Shown: positions 17,622 to 25,728, numbered from the stretch's first letter. The stretch is DNA of 25,728 nt from Cloacimonetes bacterium UBA4175 (GCA_002379855.1 DFUX01000010.1:1-25728), one strand, 5' to 3'. A program made the numbers and translations. Notes: generated from the sequence alone by a model not told the origin.

Positions 17622-18689
17622 ATGAAGAAGATCATCCACATTGACATGGACGCCTATTTTGCCGCCCTCGAAATACGGGAAAACCCCGCGCTGGAGGGGA
17701 AATGTGTGATTGTGGGCGGCTCACCCAACAGCCGGGGCGTGGTCTCCACCTGTTCCTATGAGGCGCGCAAGTATGGCGTTCACAGCGGGATGAGCTCTCA
17801 ACAAGCCTGGAAACTCTGTCCCCGGGGCATCTTCATTCGCCCCAATTTTCAACTCTACCGGAAGGTTTCTGAGCAGATCAGAAACGTGTTTTTCAGCTAT
17901 ACGGAGCTGGTGGAAACGATGTCTTTGGATGAGGCTTATCTGGATGTGACCGATAAAGCAGGGAATCTGGAGGAAGCCACTGAAATCGCCCGGAGCATTA
18001 AAAAGGACATTCTGGCAAATACCCGGCTTACCTGCTCGGCAGGGGTATCTTTCAATAAGTTTCTGGCCAAGATAGGTTCCGAACTGAACAAGCCAGACGG
18101 CCTGTCTGTCATCAGCCCCCAGAACGCGCAGGAAATCCTGTTCTCGCTTCCCATAGGCAAGTTTTATGGAATCGGCAGGGTTACGGCGGCCAGGATGCAA
18201 AAAATGGGAATCAATAACGGCAAAGACCTTTTTGATACGGAGCTAAGGATTCTGCTTCGCCACTTTGGCAAGTTGGGGCAATACTATTATGATATGGTGC
18301 GGGGGATTGATAACCGTGAGGTGGTTACAGAAACAGACCCCAAGTCCATTAGCTGCGAAAGCACCTTCCCTACGGACATCGGGGACATAGATGAGCTTAT
18401 TGCAGAACTGAAGGAACTGGTGGAAAGGCTGGTCAACCGCATGACGCTCCACAAGATCCAAGGCAGGAATATAACCCTCAAGATCAAGTATGAGGATTTT
18501 GAGCTGAACACCCGTTCCTGTCCGCTTCCTGAAACCACCAACGACATCAGTGTCTTGTTTGAATATGCCCAAAAGTTGTTGGTGGCAAACTGGAACGCCC
18601 AGCGCAAGATTCGCCTGTTAGGCGTGGGAGTGGGCAAGCTCGATCTGGGCGACAAGAACGGCAACAGCCAGTTGGAAATACCTATCTGA
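17622..18689 (+). CDS. dinB: DNA polymerase IV (Y-family)
   Basis: Error-prone lesion-bypass polymerase acting at stalled forks. The 355 residues are the full family length. The catalytic acidic residues are D8 (HIDMD) and D103/E104 (SLDEAYLDV), at the same numbers as in E. coli DinB. The finger/palm segments are followed by a helix-hairpin-helix thumb (GKFYGIGRVTAARMQKMGI) and the little-finger domain. I chose the ATG at 17622 because it gives the canonical MKKIIHIDMD start. An in-frame TTG at 17598 would add eight residues, mostly Thr. No strong ribosome site or SOS-type operator is visible upstream. Its stop overlaps the end of the convergent EamA transporter gene by eight bases, so no terminator separates the two. 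Confidence 0.95.
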   Translation: MKKIIHIDMDAYFAALEIRENPALEGKCVIVGGSPNSRGVVSTCSYEARKYGVHSGMSSQQAWKLCPRGIFIRPNFQLYRKVSEQIRNVFFSYTELVETMSLDEAYLDVTDKAGNLEEATEIARSIKKDILANTRLTCSAGVSFNKFLAKIGSELNKPDGLSVISPQNAQEILFSLPIGKFYGIGRVTAARMQKMGINNGKDLFDTELRILLRHFGKLGQYYYDMVRGIDNREVVTETDPKSISCESTFPTDIGDIDELIAELKELVERLVNRMTLHKIQGRNITLKIKYEDFELNTRSCPLPETTNDISVLFEYAQKLLVANWNAQRKIRLLGVGVGKLDLGDKNGNSQLEIPI

Positions 18690-19596
18690 CTTTGAGCTGC
18701 GGCAGCTTCTGCAAGATGTTGCTGCCCACGATGACGCACAAGCCAAGCAGGGTGGCAGGATGGATGGCTTCTTTCAGTACCAGCGAGATGAAAAGCAGTG
18801 AGACGAAAGGCGTCAGGAAAATGAGGTTGGCTATGCCCGGAGTGTTGTTTCCGCTTTGCAGTGCCTTCATCCAGAGGATGAATGTCAGCCCCATCTCAAA
18901 GATGCCCACATATATCCCGCCCAGGATTCCGTAAAGCGCGTTGCCGCCATCCGGATTGATCAGCATGCCAAACAGTCTTCCCCCGCTGGCAATGGCGATG
19001 ATCAGCATTATTATCGTACCCACGGCGAAGTTGTACATCAGCTTGAGTTCCGGGTCGCGCCTATCTTTGAGGTTAATGATCCAATAGCTTGCCCAGATCA
19101 GCGAAGTGGACAAGGCCAGCCCAGAGCCGAGGGGATCGCTGAAATCCATGGATATCGGTTTGCCGCGGGTAGAGATCACCAAAACCCCCAAAAAACTCAG
19201 TAGCAGCGCCGCCAAATCGCTCCACCTGAACCTTTCTTTGAGGATAATGATAGATAACATGGAAAGCACTATCGCCCAAGTGTAGTTCAAGACCTGGGCT
19301 TCCTGGGCGCGCAGACGGTCATAGGCAATAAACAGGATAAGGTAGTAGGCCAGAGGATTGAGGATGCCGGGCAGAAGTGACTTGGTCAGGTTTTTCCCTA
19401 ATGAATCGAAGGCGTTTCCTTTATGCTTGATAAGATTCACCATGACCAGAAAAAGCAAGGCGGTGGCGGATGAGACAAACATCAGGCCGATGGGGGTGAG
19501 GTGCCTGAGGGTAAGCTTGAACGCTGTGGAAACGGTGGACCAGGCCAAGACGGAGCCCAAGGCGTAGAGATAGGCTGTTCTGGTGTTTTGTGTCAT
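18682..19596 (-). CDS. EamA/DMT-superfamily permease
   Basis: Inner-membrane transporter of the drug/metabolite superfamily, 304 residues with about ten hydrophobic segments in two EamA halves. The first half covers about residues 8-140 and includes a hallmark helix ending VLSMLSIIILKERFRWSD. The second covers about 155-300 and ends FISLVLKEAIHPATLLG. The conserved 'KE' after the fourth helix of each half is present. The transported compound cannot be told from sequence; amino acids, nucleosides or drugs are all possible. A GGAA stretch sits close to the ATG at 19596. It lies downstream of the TPR lipoprotein gene on the same strand, but a strong terminator stands between them, so it may have its own promoter. 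Confidence 0.88.
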   Translation of the reverse strand: MTQNTRTAYLYALGSVLAWSTVSTAFKLTLRHLTPIGLMFVSSATALLFLVMVNLIKHKGNAFDSLGKNLTKSLLPGILNPLAYYLILFIAYDRLRAQEAQVLNYTWAIVLSMLSIIILKERFRWSDLAALLLSFLGVLVISTRGKPISMDFSDPLGSGLALSTSLIWASYWIINLKDRRDPELKLMYNFAVGTIIMLIIAIASGGRLFGMLINPDGGNALYGILGGIYVGIFEMGLTFILWMKALQSGNNTPGIANLIFLTPFVSLLFISLVLKEAIHPATLLGLCVIVGSNILQKLPQLKVR

Positions 19597-19612
19597 CTTC
19601 CGCGCAAAGAAA

Positions 19613-19638
19613 AAGCCTGTCCAAATCTGGGCAGGCTT
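19613..19638 (-). terminator. Rho-independent terminator of the TPR lipoprotein gene
   Basis: On the minus strand AAGCCTGCCC pairs with GGACAGGCTT (nine pairs plus one G-T) around a six-base loop. A T-rich tail then follows, giving GGCTTTTTCTTTG. It starts about 20 bases after the TPR gene's stop codon and ends just upstream of the EamA start. Hairpin plus T tract is the classical intrinsic form. Confidence 0.85.
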
Positions 19639-19657
19639 GTCTCAATCTATTTAGGGT

Positions 19658-20743
19658 TTATTCCATCCCTTTCAGAATGTTTGAATACTGTTGCATCATG
19701 TCTTTATTGTTGGTCATCTGGGCACCCAGGATCAGCCACTGGACAGCTTCTTTGCTGGTTTCGTCATATCTGTGCCATTTGGTGGCGTAGGTGATCAACT
19801 CGGTGTAATTCTCGGCTTCCCTCAGCAGAATGACGATTTCCTGATAGTCTTTATCGTCGTCGCGCTGGCTCAACAGTTGTTTGAGGTATTCCAAAGCGGC
19901 GGCATTGTCATTCTGTTTATAGGCAATGTATTTGGCGTCGGACAGAGCGTCAATGTTGAGAGGATCGATATTCAGCACCAATTGGTTGTTCACCTTGGCG
20001 GCGGCATAATCCTCCATCTCGAACTGGCAGTAGGAAAGGTTCATCAGGTTGTTGACATTGAGGGGTTCCAGTACTTTGACCTGCTCAAAAAATGTTTTGG
20101 CTTTGGCGTAGTCTTTCTGGTTTAGGTAGAAGATGCCAAGCTCTTGCAGTAAGAGAACGTCGTTCGGATCCTTGGCATAGATCTTGAGTAGGATTTCCTC
20201 GGCTTTCTCGGGGTCTTCCAGATCCTTTTGATAGATGGTTTTCAGCTTAATCAATGGCTCCACGCGGGAGGAATCCATGGCGGCGACGGCCTCGAAGATC
20301 TTCATGGCTTCGGCGGTGTTGCCCTCATCCGCTTGTTTCTCGCCTTCTTTGAAGATGCGGGTCCAGGCGCTGGTTTTCCTTCTTTTCATGTCGCGGATGT
20401 CGGCCATGTCGCTTTCTTTTTTCTTTTCAAAGCCTTCCATCACATTGATTGATTTGTCGTAGTACTCATAAGCGGCTTTGTTGAACTCAACCGTTCTGTC
20501 CGCAAAACGTTCCCCGTTGTAGAGGCTGATATCGCCCATACGGCGCAGTGCGTGGGCGTAGTCGGGATTGTCTTCCAACACGAGTTTGTAATACTGTTCG
20601 GCTTCCTCAACATTTTGACGCGTGTAAGCTTCGTTGGCTGTCATCAGATCGACTCTGGCCTGGGGGCTGAGTTTCTGGCGTGAGGTGGCACAGGCTGTGA
20701 GCAGCATAGCCAGGACCATTGTAAAGATTATAAATCGATTCAT
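19658..20743 (-). CDS. TPR-repeat lipoprotein
   Basis: Envelope lipoprotein of unknown function. The signal peptide ends in lipobox L-T-A-C, with the lipidated cysteine at residue 18. The 361-residue protein is made of helical tetratricopeptide repeats throughout, with units such as 'AEQYYKLVLEDNPDYAHALRRMGDI' (about 47-71) and 'YAKAKTFFEQVKVLEPLNVNNLMNLSYCQ' (about 210-240). A charged stretch rich in Lys and Glu at about 100-135 interrupts the series and may be a coiled coil. Proteins of this sort often scaffold secretion or outer-membrane assembly complexes, but there is no specific clue here. The ribosome site AGGAG lies seven bases before the ATG. A promoter-like pair upstream and an intrinsic terminator downstream suggest a single-gene transcript. 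Confidence 0.82.
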   Translation of the reverse strand: MNRFIIFTMVLAMLLTACATSRQKLSPQARVDLMTANEAYTRQNVEEAEQYYKLVLEDNPDYAHALRRMGDISLYNGERFADRTVEFNKAAYEYYDKSINVMEGFEKKKESDMADIRDMKRRKTSAWTRIFKEGEKQADEGNTAEAMKIFEAVAAMDSSRVEPLIKLKTIYQKDLEDPEKAEEILLKIYAKDPNDVLLLQELGIFYLNQKDYAKAKTFFEQVKVLEPLNVNNLMNLSYCQFEMEDYAAAKVNNQLVLNIDPLNIDALSDAKYIAYKQNDNAAALEYLKQLLSQRDDDKDYQEIVILLREAENYTELITYATKWHRYDETSKEAVQWLILGAQMTNNKDMMQQYSNILKGME

Positions 20744-20777
20744 CTGTGATCTCCTGATTATTTATCACGTTAAAGCT

Positions 20778-20806
20778 CATAAAAAATATCTTGCTCAATA
20801 AGTCAA
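20778..20806 (-). promoter_or_regulatory. Predicted promoter for the TPR lipoprotein gene
   Basis: On the minus strand TTGACT (20806-20801) is followed after 17 bases by TTTATG (20783-20778). The -35 is a good match and the -10 a weaker one. The start codon is about 35 bases downstream. Confidence 0.4.
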
Positions 20807-20823
20807 GGATTTTCCTGTGTATT

Positions 20824-20900
20824 ATGATTTCGCTTTCAATTCATCTGGCGAATGAGTCCGTTTATCTGCTCTTTGTTGAAAAAGCTCTTGACGAAATCAT
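20824..20900. repeat. Long inverted repeat upstream of pyrB
   Basis: ATGATTTCG (20824-20832) and CGAAATCAT (20892-20900) are a perfect nine-base inverted repeat. The pairing can continue inward with GCTTTCAA and TTGAAAAAGC after small bulges. It spans the candidate pyrB -35, TTGACG (20888-20893), for which no good -10 was found. The element could be an operator or a structured region; nothing shows which. Confidence 0.4.
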
Positions 20901-20964
20901 GCGGCGAAGCTCAATGGAGACAATTAACCTTTAATCCGAGCCAGTGAGCCGGAAAGGAGAAGAT

Positions 20965-21903
20965 ATGGACTCATTACCTCAATTTGTAGGAAGAAATCTC
21001 TACGACTTGGATGACTATTCCGCGGAAGAAATCATGTATATTTTGGAAGCAGCCAGGGGAATGAAAGAGATCAACCTCCGCCAGTACAAAAAAATCCCCA
21101 CCCTGCGCGGCAAAACTGTCTGCACCCTCTTTGTGGAAAACAGCACCCGCACCCGGATGAGCTTTGAGCTTGCCGCCAGCCGCCTCAGTGCGGACGTGGT
21201 CAGCTTCCAGGCCACCGTTTCCTCCCTTCAGAAAGGCGAAAGCCTGCAAGACACAGTCTATACCCTGGACGCGATGGGCATCGACCTCTATTGCATCCGC
21301 CACAGCTCTCCCGGAAGCCCGCAACTGGTGCACAAATACTCCGGAAAACCTGTTATCAACGGAGGCGACGGCAGGCACGCCCATCCCACGCAAGCCTTGC
21401 TGGATATCTTTTCCATCTGGGAAAAGCTGGGTAGCCTGGAAGGCCTCAAGATCACCATCGTGGGAGACATCCTGAACAGCCGCGTGGTGCGCTCCAACCT
21501 CATCGGCATGAAGAAGCTGGGGGCGGATGTGACCGTTTGTGGCCCGCGCACTCTGATGCCGGGAGGCATGGAAGAGATCTATGGCTGCCGCGTGGAATAC
21601 AACCTGCCGGAAGCCCTTAAAGACGCAGATGTGGTGATGGGCCTGCGCATGCAACTGGAACGCATGACCGAAGGCCTGTTCCCCAGCCTGGAAGAATACA
21701 GCAAACACTACGTACTCTCCAAAGACACAATCAAATTTGCCAAGAAAGACGCTCTGATAATGCACCCCGGCCCCATGAACCGGGGGGTGGAAATCCTGCC
21801 CGAAATAGCTGACAGCGACCATAGCATCATCGTGGAACAGGTTGCCAATGGGGTGGCGGTGCGCATGGCGCTGATGTTCCTCATTCTCGGCGGAAAACTG
21901 TAA
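20965..21903 (+). CDS. pyrB: Aspartate carbamoyltransferase catalytic chain
   Basis: Joins carbamoyl phosphate and aspartate, the first committed step of pyrimidine synthesis. The 312-residue protein has the carbamoyl-phosphate loop S60-T-R-T-R, the K90 loop in SSLQKGES, the RHSSPGS segment, HPTQALLDI from residue 140, the R-M-Q aspartate-binding pair in GLRMQLERM, and HPGPMNRGVEI near the end. I chose the ATG at 20965, five bases after AAAGGAG. An in-frame GTG at 20944 would add seven residues. No pyrI regulatory chain is in the window, so this may be the short catalytic-only type. It is the first gene of pyrBCKD, with 11 bases to pyrC. The coding strand looks notably C-rich, with many ATC, AAC and CTG codons. 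Confidence 0.96.
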   Translation: MDSLPQFVGRNLYDLDDYSAEEIMYILEAARGMKEINLRQYKKIPTLRGKTVCTLFVENSTRTRMSFELAASRLSADVVSFQATVSSLQKGESLQDTVYTLDAMGIDLYCIRHSSPGSPQLVHKYSGKPVINGGDGRHAHPTQALLDIFSIWEKLGSLEGLKITIVGDILNSRVVRSNLIGMKKLGADVTVCGPRTLMPGGMEEIYGCRVEYNLPEALKDADVVMGLRMQLERMTEGLFPSLEEYSKHYVLSKDTIKFAKKDALIMHPGPMNRGVEILPEIADSDHSIIVEQVANGVAVRMALMFLILGGKL

Positions 21904-21914
21904 GGGAGGGAAAA

Positions 21915-23186
21915 ATGACAACACTCATCAAAAACGGAACCGCTTACGTCGACGGAGCCTTTGTAAAGAAAGACATTTTGATTGAAGACAAGTTAATCAC
22001 CCGTATCGAGGACAAGATCAATGAACCGGCGGAAAAGGTGATAGACGCCAAAGGGATGCACGTCTTCCCGGGTTTTGTGGATATCCACGTTCATCTGCGC
22101 GACCCCGGCCAGACCTATAAGGAAGATATCGTTTCCGGAACAAGGTCGGCGGCCAGAGGCGGCTTCACCTCCCTCTGCGCTATGCCAAACACAGACCCCG
22201 TGGTGGACAACATTGCCACCGTGGATTACATCCAGCGCAGGGCAAAGGATCTTGGCTCCGCCAAAGTCTATGTGATTGGCGCCATGACAAAAAAGAGCGA
22301 AGGCCTGGAGATCAGCGAGATGGCCACCATGAAGTCAGATGGGATCGTGGCTGTGTCGGACGACGGCAAATGCGTGCAAAACGCCAAGCTGATGCTCAAT
22401 TGCATGCGCTACGCCACCAATTTCGGGTTGCCCCTGATCGTGCACGCGGAAGACTACAACCTGAGCGGCAGCGGCCAGATCCATGCGGGGAAGATAGCGT
22501 TAAAGCTTGGCCTTACCGGCATTCCCGCCCTGGCTGAGGAAGTGATCATTTCCCGCGATATCATGCTGGCGGAAAACACAGGCTCCCGCCTTCATATCGC
22601 GCATATCAGCACCGCCCGCTCCATCGAACTGGTGAGGGAGGCCAAGCAGTTGGGCTTCAATATCACCTGCGAAGTCACACCCCATCACCTGATCCTCACT
22701 GAGGATGCCTGCCTGGGATTTGACACCAACACCAAGATGAAACCTCCCTTGCGCACTGAAGCAGACCGCCAGGCCTGCGTTCAAGCCCTCAAGGATGGAA
22801 TCATAGACTGCATCGCGACCGACCACGCCCCCCACGCGGATTTTGAAAAGGTGAGGGAGTTTGACCATGCCCCCTTTGGGGTCATCGGACTGGAAACGGC
22901 TTTCCCCGCCCTTTACCACCATCTGGTGAAGCCGGGCCACATATCTTTGGAAAGGATTGTTGACGCCCTAACCAGCGTTCCTGCCTCCCTGTTGGATCTT
23001 CCCCCCAGCGCGCTCAAGATCGGATATCCTGCCGATATCTGCCTGGTGGATTTGAACCAGGAGACAAGCTTTGAACCTGAAGAAATAGCCTCCAAAAGCA
23101 AAAACACCCCCTGGCTGAACCAAAAACTCTCCGGCAAGGTCATCTATACCATATTGGATGGAAGGATCACTTGGGAGGCTATTTGA
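21915..23186 (+). CDS. pyrC: Dihydroorotase, class I
   Basis: Closes carbamoyl aspartate to dihydroorotate. At 423 residues it is the longer class I form, as in Bacillus and Aquifex. The zinc-binding H58-x-H60 lies in FVDIHVHLRDPG. Further metal and active-site stretches are AVSDDGK, IVHAED, LHIAHIST and D303 in TDHAPH. The ribosome site GGGAGGG lies a few bases before the ATG. It sits between pyrB and pyrK, and its TGA overlaps the TTG start of pyrK. In some bacteria PyrB and class I PyrC form a complex; their adjacency here fits that but does not prove it. Confidence 0.96.
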   Translation: MTTLIKNGTAYVDGAFVKKDILIEDKLITRIEDKINEPAEKVIDAKGMHVFPGFVDIHVHLRDPGQTYKEDIVSGTRSAARGGFTSLCAMPNTDPVVDNIATVDYIQRRAKDLGSAKVYVIGAMTKKSEGLEISEMATMKSDGIVAVSDDGKCVQNAKLMLNCMRYATNFGLPLIVHAEDYNLSGSGQIHAGKIALKLGLTGIPALAEEVIISRDIMLAENTGSRLHIAHISTARSIELVREAKQLGFNITCEVTPHHLILTEDACLGFDTNTKMKPPLRTEADRQACVQALKDGIIDCIATDHAPHADFEKVREFDHAPFGVIGLETAFPALYHHLVKPGHISLERIVDALTSVPASLLDLPPSALKIGYPADICLVDLNQETSFEPEEIASKSKNTPWLNQKLSGKVIYTILDGRITWEAI

Positions 23187-23926
23187 GCGTTTGCCAGAAA
23201 ACCCTGCCTGTAACTGGCGCAGATACTCCCCAACCCGGCTACCGGGTCTTGTGGATAGAGGATCACGAACTGGCTGCCCGCTGCGTTCCCGGAATGTTCT
23301 TTGAACTCAAGGCGGACCGGCGCGACCAGGCTAACAGGCTTTACAAACCCATCAGCGTATATCAGGTGAGAGAGGGCAGGATGGCTTTCATGGTCAAGGA
23401 AGTGGGGGAGGGTAGCAAGGCTCTCTGCTCGCTCCAGCCCGGCGATGGCGTCAGGCTGATCGGCCCGTTGGGAAATGCTTTCCCCCTCTTGAATGTCCAA
23501 AACATCCTGCTGGTAAGCGGCGGAGTCGGATACCCGCCCCTGTCCTTTCTCAAAAGCTGCCTGCCTCCCTCGTCCCGTGTCATCCATCTGCATGGCGGAG
23601 CCAGCGCCAAAGATATTTTCCCCTGCGACATCGTTTGCACAGAAGACGGCAGCGCGGGAAGCAAGGGACGGGTGACAGACCTGGTTCCAAGCGTCATCGC
23701 GGAGAACCGGATCCAGCTTGTTTACAGTTGCGGGCCCCAACCCATGCTCAAGGCTTTGGCGCGGATGGTGGAAGGGATTCCCCATTTTGTTTCCCTGGAA
23801 GCCTATATGGCCTGCGGGATAGGGGTTTGTTACGGCTGCTCGGTTCCCGTGGGAAATGAATTCAAGAGGGTATGCAAGGACGGGCCGGTGTTCAATGCGG
23901 CTGACATCGACTGGGAGAAACTGTGA
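23183..23926 (+). CDS. pyrK: Dihydroorotate dehydrogenase B, electron-transfer subunit
   Basis: Carries electrons from the PyrD FMN to NAD through FAD and an iron-sulfur cluster. In the 247-residue protein the ferredoxin-reductase-like FAD domain (about 5-95) contains the RLYKPISVY segment and GPLGNAF. The NAD domain starts at ILLVSGGVG. The C-terminal 2Fe-2S site is formed by C211, C216, C219 and C231 in the CGIGVCYGC...VC pattern typical of PyrK. I chose the TTG at 23183: GGGAGG lies four bases upstream, and it overlaps the pyrC stop as TTGA. A TTG at 23171 would precede that ribosome site. The stop overlaps the pyrD start as GTGA, so synthesis of the two subunits is coupled. Confidence 0.93.
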   Translation: MSVCQKTLPVTGADTPQPGYRVLWIEDHELAARCVPGMFFELKADRRDQANRLYKPISVYQVREGRMAFMVKEVGEGSKALCSLQPGDGVRLIGPLGNAFPLLNVQNILLVSGGVGYPPLSFLKSCLPPSSRVIHLHGGASAKDIFPCDIVCTEDGSAGSKGRVTDLVPSVIAENRIQLVYSCGPQPMLKALARMVEGIPHFVSLEAYMACGIGVCYGCSVPVGNEFKRVCKDGPVFNAADIDWEKL

Positions 23927-24825
23927 GTAGAAGCAAATCAAAACTGGGTAAGCTGGATTTCGACCCGCCGGTCACCGTGGCTTCCGGAACCTTTGGCACC
24001 GAATACTTCGATTTCTTTGACCAACGCTGGCTGGGCGCGTATGTGAGCAAGACCGTCACCTTTGAGCCCAAAGCTGGCAATCCCGTTCCCCGCCTGTATG
24101 AGACTGAGGCAGGACTGCTAAACGCGATCGGGCTTCAGAATCCTGGCTTGAAAGGCTTTATCGGCGAAGAACTGCCCCGGCTGAGAGACCTGCTTCAGAT
24201 TCCGCTCATCGTAAGCTTTTCCGGCTCCACTCCCACGGAGTTTTGCCAAATGCTGGAATGCCTGGAAAAGCAGCCTGGGATCGCCGGCTACGAGGTGAAC
24301 GTTTCCTGCCCCAACGTCGAGAAGGAGGGGCTGCCCTTTGGCATCGACCCGGATGTGGTTTTCAATCTCACGCGGGAACTCAGCAAACTGACTGATAAGG
24401 AGTTGACCGTCAAGCTCAGCCCCAACGTTTCCAGTATCGAGCAAGTCGCACAGGCCGCTGAAGCGGGAGGAGCCACCTCGCTGGCCCTGATCAACACCCT
24501 CTGGGGCATGGCCGTGGACTGGCGCACGGGCAAAAGCAGGATAGGGCGCAAGGTCTGTGGTTATAGCGGAATGGGAGTAAAACCGGTTGCCCTGGCGCTC
24601 ACTTACAAAGCAGCCCAGGCCGTCAAATTACCCATTTTGGCAATGGGTGGGATCCACACCTGGCGGGACGCTCTGGAGTTCTTTTACGCGGGAGCCTCCG
24701 TGGTGGCTGTCGGCACCGCGATGTTCAGCAACAGCCAGGCGGTGGTGGAATTGGTGCAGGGACTGAACGGCTATCTCGAGGAACGTAATCTTCGCCTGAA
24801 GGACATTATCGGCAAAGTGAGCTGA
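23923..24825 (+). CDS. pyrD: Dihydroorotate dehydrogenase B, catalytic subunit
   Basis: Oxidises dihydroorotate to orotate with FMN in the cytoplasm. At 300 residues it is a class 1B enzyme, which matches the presence of pyrK beside it. The catalytic base is C129 in NVSCPN. FMN-binding stretches include TVASGTFG near the start, NAIGLQNPG, VKLSPNV, and the phosphate-binding AMGGIHT and AVGTAMF near the end. The start is GTG at 23923, overlapping the pyrK stop, with GGGAG six bases before it. It is the last gene of the operon in the window; pyrE and pyrF are not here. The choice of the NAD-linked class suits an anaerobic organism, though it is not restricted to anaerobes. Confidence 0.95.
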   Translation: MSRSKSKLGKLDFDPPVTVASGTFGTEYFDFFDQRWLGAYVSKTVTFEPKAGNPVPRLYETEAGLLNAIGLQNPGLKGFIGEELPRLRDLLQIPLIVSFSGSTPTEFCQMLECLEKQPGIAGYEVNVSCPNVEKEGLPFGIDPDVVFNLTRELSKLTDKELTVKLSPNVSSIEQVAQAAEAGGATSLALINTLWGMAVDWRTGKSRIGRKVCGYSGMGVKPVALALTYKAAQAVKLPILAMGGIHTWRDALEFFYAGASVVAVGTAMFSNSQAVVELVQGLNGYLEERNLRLKDIIGKVS

Positions 24826-24892
24826 AGCGGTTTCAGGCAACCCTGATTGGGTGGAATGGTGGAACAAGGCAGTTCAGCGCCCGCCCATACAA

Positions 24893-24934
24893 GGTGGCGG
24901 CGCTTACCATAGCGCCGTTTGGGGGATTGCCACC
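24893..24934 (+). terminator. Hairpin downstream of the pyr operon
   Basis: CGGCGCT (24898-24904) and AGCGCCG (24911-24917) pair perfectly around a six-base loop. GGTGGC (24893-24898) and GCCACC (24929-24934) offer an alternative outer pairing. A run of G, not T, follows the inner stem, so it is not a classical Rho-independent terminator. It may protect the 3' end or belong to a repeat. Confidence 0.35.
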
Positions 24935-24970
24935 CAGCCCAGATACAACCCCCGCCCGTCCCCATAACCG

Positions 24971-25053
24971 TGTCATCCCGGGCAAGCCGGGGTCCTCGAC
25001 GGATCGGCAACGATCCGGTGGGGTGACTTGACCCGGGATCCAGTGACCGAGAG
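24971..25053. repeat. Palindromic repeat with R2 copy 2 at its centre
   Basis: TGTCATCCCGGGCAAG (24971-24986) pairs imperfectly with CTTGACCCGGGATCCA (25027-25042). In the middle CGGATCG-GCAA-CGATCCG (25000-25017) forms a perfect seven-base stem with a GCAA tetraloop. Its core matches 7981-7997. The outer arms resemble the GTCATCCC-type intergenic repeats seen in many bacterial genomes. Confidence 0.6.
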
Positions 25054-25220
25054 GGAAGCCGTTAAGGTGGAGTTATATTCAAACTATCGAAACACAGGAA
25101 GATTGTATGCCATTGACCCTGCTATCTTAAAGGATTGGAGCAGGTAATGTCAATACATCAGTGTATTAGGGGGCCTCCATTCTTGGTCGGCAGATGATGG
25201 GTCGGCAATAGCGGGGGTTT

Positions 25221-25244
25221 TAGCTTTACACAAGCTTTACACAA
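25221..25244. repeat. 24-bp inverted repeat, left arm
   Basis: T followed by two tandem AGCTTTACACA units and a final A. It is the exact reverse complement of 25546-25569. Confidence 0.9.
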
Positions 25245-25370
25245 GGCTTGTGTAGAGCTTGGGAGCTTATATTTCAAATGGTTAGCTTAGCTTTACACAA
25301 ATAAACGAGTGTCTATCCCACTTGACGGTTGTTGGGGGTGATTGATATTGGTGATATACTATCTATTGAC

Positions 25371-25445
25371 TTAACAACTATATATTTATATGTGATACAT
25401 AATATATTTTAATTCATATTATTATATAATAACTTAACTATATAT
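25371..25445. other. A+T-rich segment, possible DNA unwinding element
   Basis: Only 8 of 75 bases are G or C, far below the rest of the window. It is bounded on the left by the G-rich GGTTGTTGGGGGTG near 25327 and by two TGATAT words. Confidence 0.5.
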
Positions 25446-25545
25446 GTGTGTCTTGCATTAAGGTGCGGCTCTGTTTCTGCTCTTTTGCTGATAAGCGGAT
25501 GGAAATATCATGGCTTCTTGGGAGTGGTATAGAACCATTGGATAT

Positions 25546-25569
25546 TTGTGTAAAGCTTGTGTAAAGCTA
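25546..25569. repeat. 24-bp inverted repeat, right arm
   Basis: Exact reverse complement of 25221-25244, made of two tandem minus-strand AGCTTTACACA units. The distance between outer ends of the two arms is 349 bases. Confidence 0.9.
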
Positions 25570-25728
25570 AACTATAACAACTCTCAACCTATTGTGCTGC
25601 AATCACTCAGTTATACACATTGTCCTGTGTAAAGCTAAAGTGATTTTGGATAGGAGGAACCGCGAAATAAGTCGGTTTCCGAACCGCCTTGTTCCAACTT
25701 TCCACGGCCATTTTCAAAAGACTGGATC

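Larger units (their letters stand above)
25221..25636. other. Candidate replication origin (DnaA-box-like arrays around an A+T-rich core)
   Basis: The word AGCTTTACACA occurs on the plus strand at 25222, 25233 and 25289, and on the minus strand at 25547-25557, 25558-25568 and 25626-25636. A one-mismatch minus copy lies at 25249-25259. Its CTTTACACA part differs only at the first base from TTWTNCACA, the E. coli-type DnaA box. TTATACACA at 25611-25619 is an exact box. Between the arrays, 25371-25445 has only 8 G/C in 75 bases and would melt easily. Box arrays next to an unwinding element are the standard build of a bacterial origin. No dnaA, dnaN or gidA gene is in the window, so this rests on sequence layout alone. 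A mobile element with terminal repeats, or a regulator target, are the alternatives. Confidence 0.45.
24826..25728. other. Gene-free interval after pyrD
   Basis: About 0.9 kb to the window end has no ORF I would accept. It contains a hairpin (24893-24934), repeat R2 copy 2 inside a larger palindromic element (24971-25053), a short inverted repeat (AATACA/TGTATT, 25152-25167) and the origin-like structure at 25221-25636. A small hairpin, CGGTT/AACCG, lies at 25673-25686. Confidence 0.7.

Overview
The window is a stretch of chromosome from a Gram-negative bacterium with about half G+C. The evidence is a Kdo-pathway sugar-phosphate isomerase, two LTAC-lipobox lipoproteins, a signal-peptide/SPOR-domain protein and a SurA-like chaperone. 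Gene content and style suggest an uncultured anaerobe of the Bacteroidota/Fibrobacterota neighbourhood, with Candidatus Cloacimonadota as my best guess. No 16S or other phylogenetic marker has been compared, so this is inference. There are no rRNA or tRNA genes, CRISPR arrays, transposases or phage genes that I can support.

Layout. (1) 182-7683, minus strand: a tightly packed block in the order methyltransferase, rho, TPR/SPOR protein, mutS, SurA-like lipoprotein. It probably runs from a promoter near 7.8 kb that has a CRP/FNR-like palindrome just upstream. (2) 7684-8591: a 0.9 kb gene-free interval carrying one copy each of three dispersed repeat types. (3) 8592-11370, plus strand: a NatA-type ABC ATPase and a permease fused to a CPBP membrane protease. 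(4) 11402-17038, minus strand: an arsR/cadC-like metal sensor coupled to a Zn/Cd/Pb-type P-ATPase, then thrS, then a kdsD-type isomerase and a 71-residue unknown. (5) 17039-17621: a second gene-free interval with the metal-sensor operator, a long palindrome and an 11-bp tandem repeat. (6) 17622-18689, plus: dinB, converging with and overlapping a minus-strand EamA transporter, followed upstream by a TPR lipoprotein with its own promoter and terminator. (7) 20965-24825, plus: the pyrimidine operon pyrB-pyrC-pyrK-pyrD, with start/stop overlaps at the last two junctions. (8) 24826-25728: a third gene-free interval.

The last interval is the most interesting part. It holds an extremely A+T-rich segment (25371-25445, 8 G/C in 75 bases). 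That segment is flanked by two arrays of an 11-base word, AGCTTTACACA, which contains a DnaA-box-like CTTTACACA. Two tandem copies on each side form a perfect 24-bp inverted repeat (25221-25244 and 25546-25569). A textbook DnaA box, TTATACACA, lies at 25611. I propose it as a candidate replication origin, chromosomal or ancestral. The alternatives are a MITE-like element or the target of an unknown regulator.

How the genes work together: the pyr genes carry carbamoyl phosphate to orotate using an NAD-linked class 1B dihydroorotate dehydrogenase. The arsR/P-ATPase pair is a self-contained metal-efflux switch. The rho block groups transcription termination, mismatch repair and envelope functions in one likely transcript. 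All calls are by reading the sequence; no database search was run.
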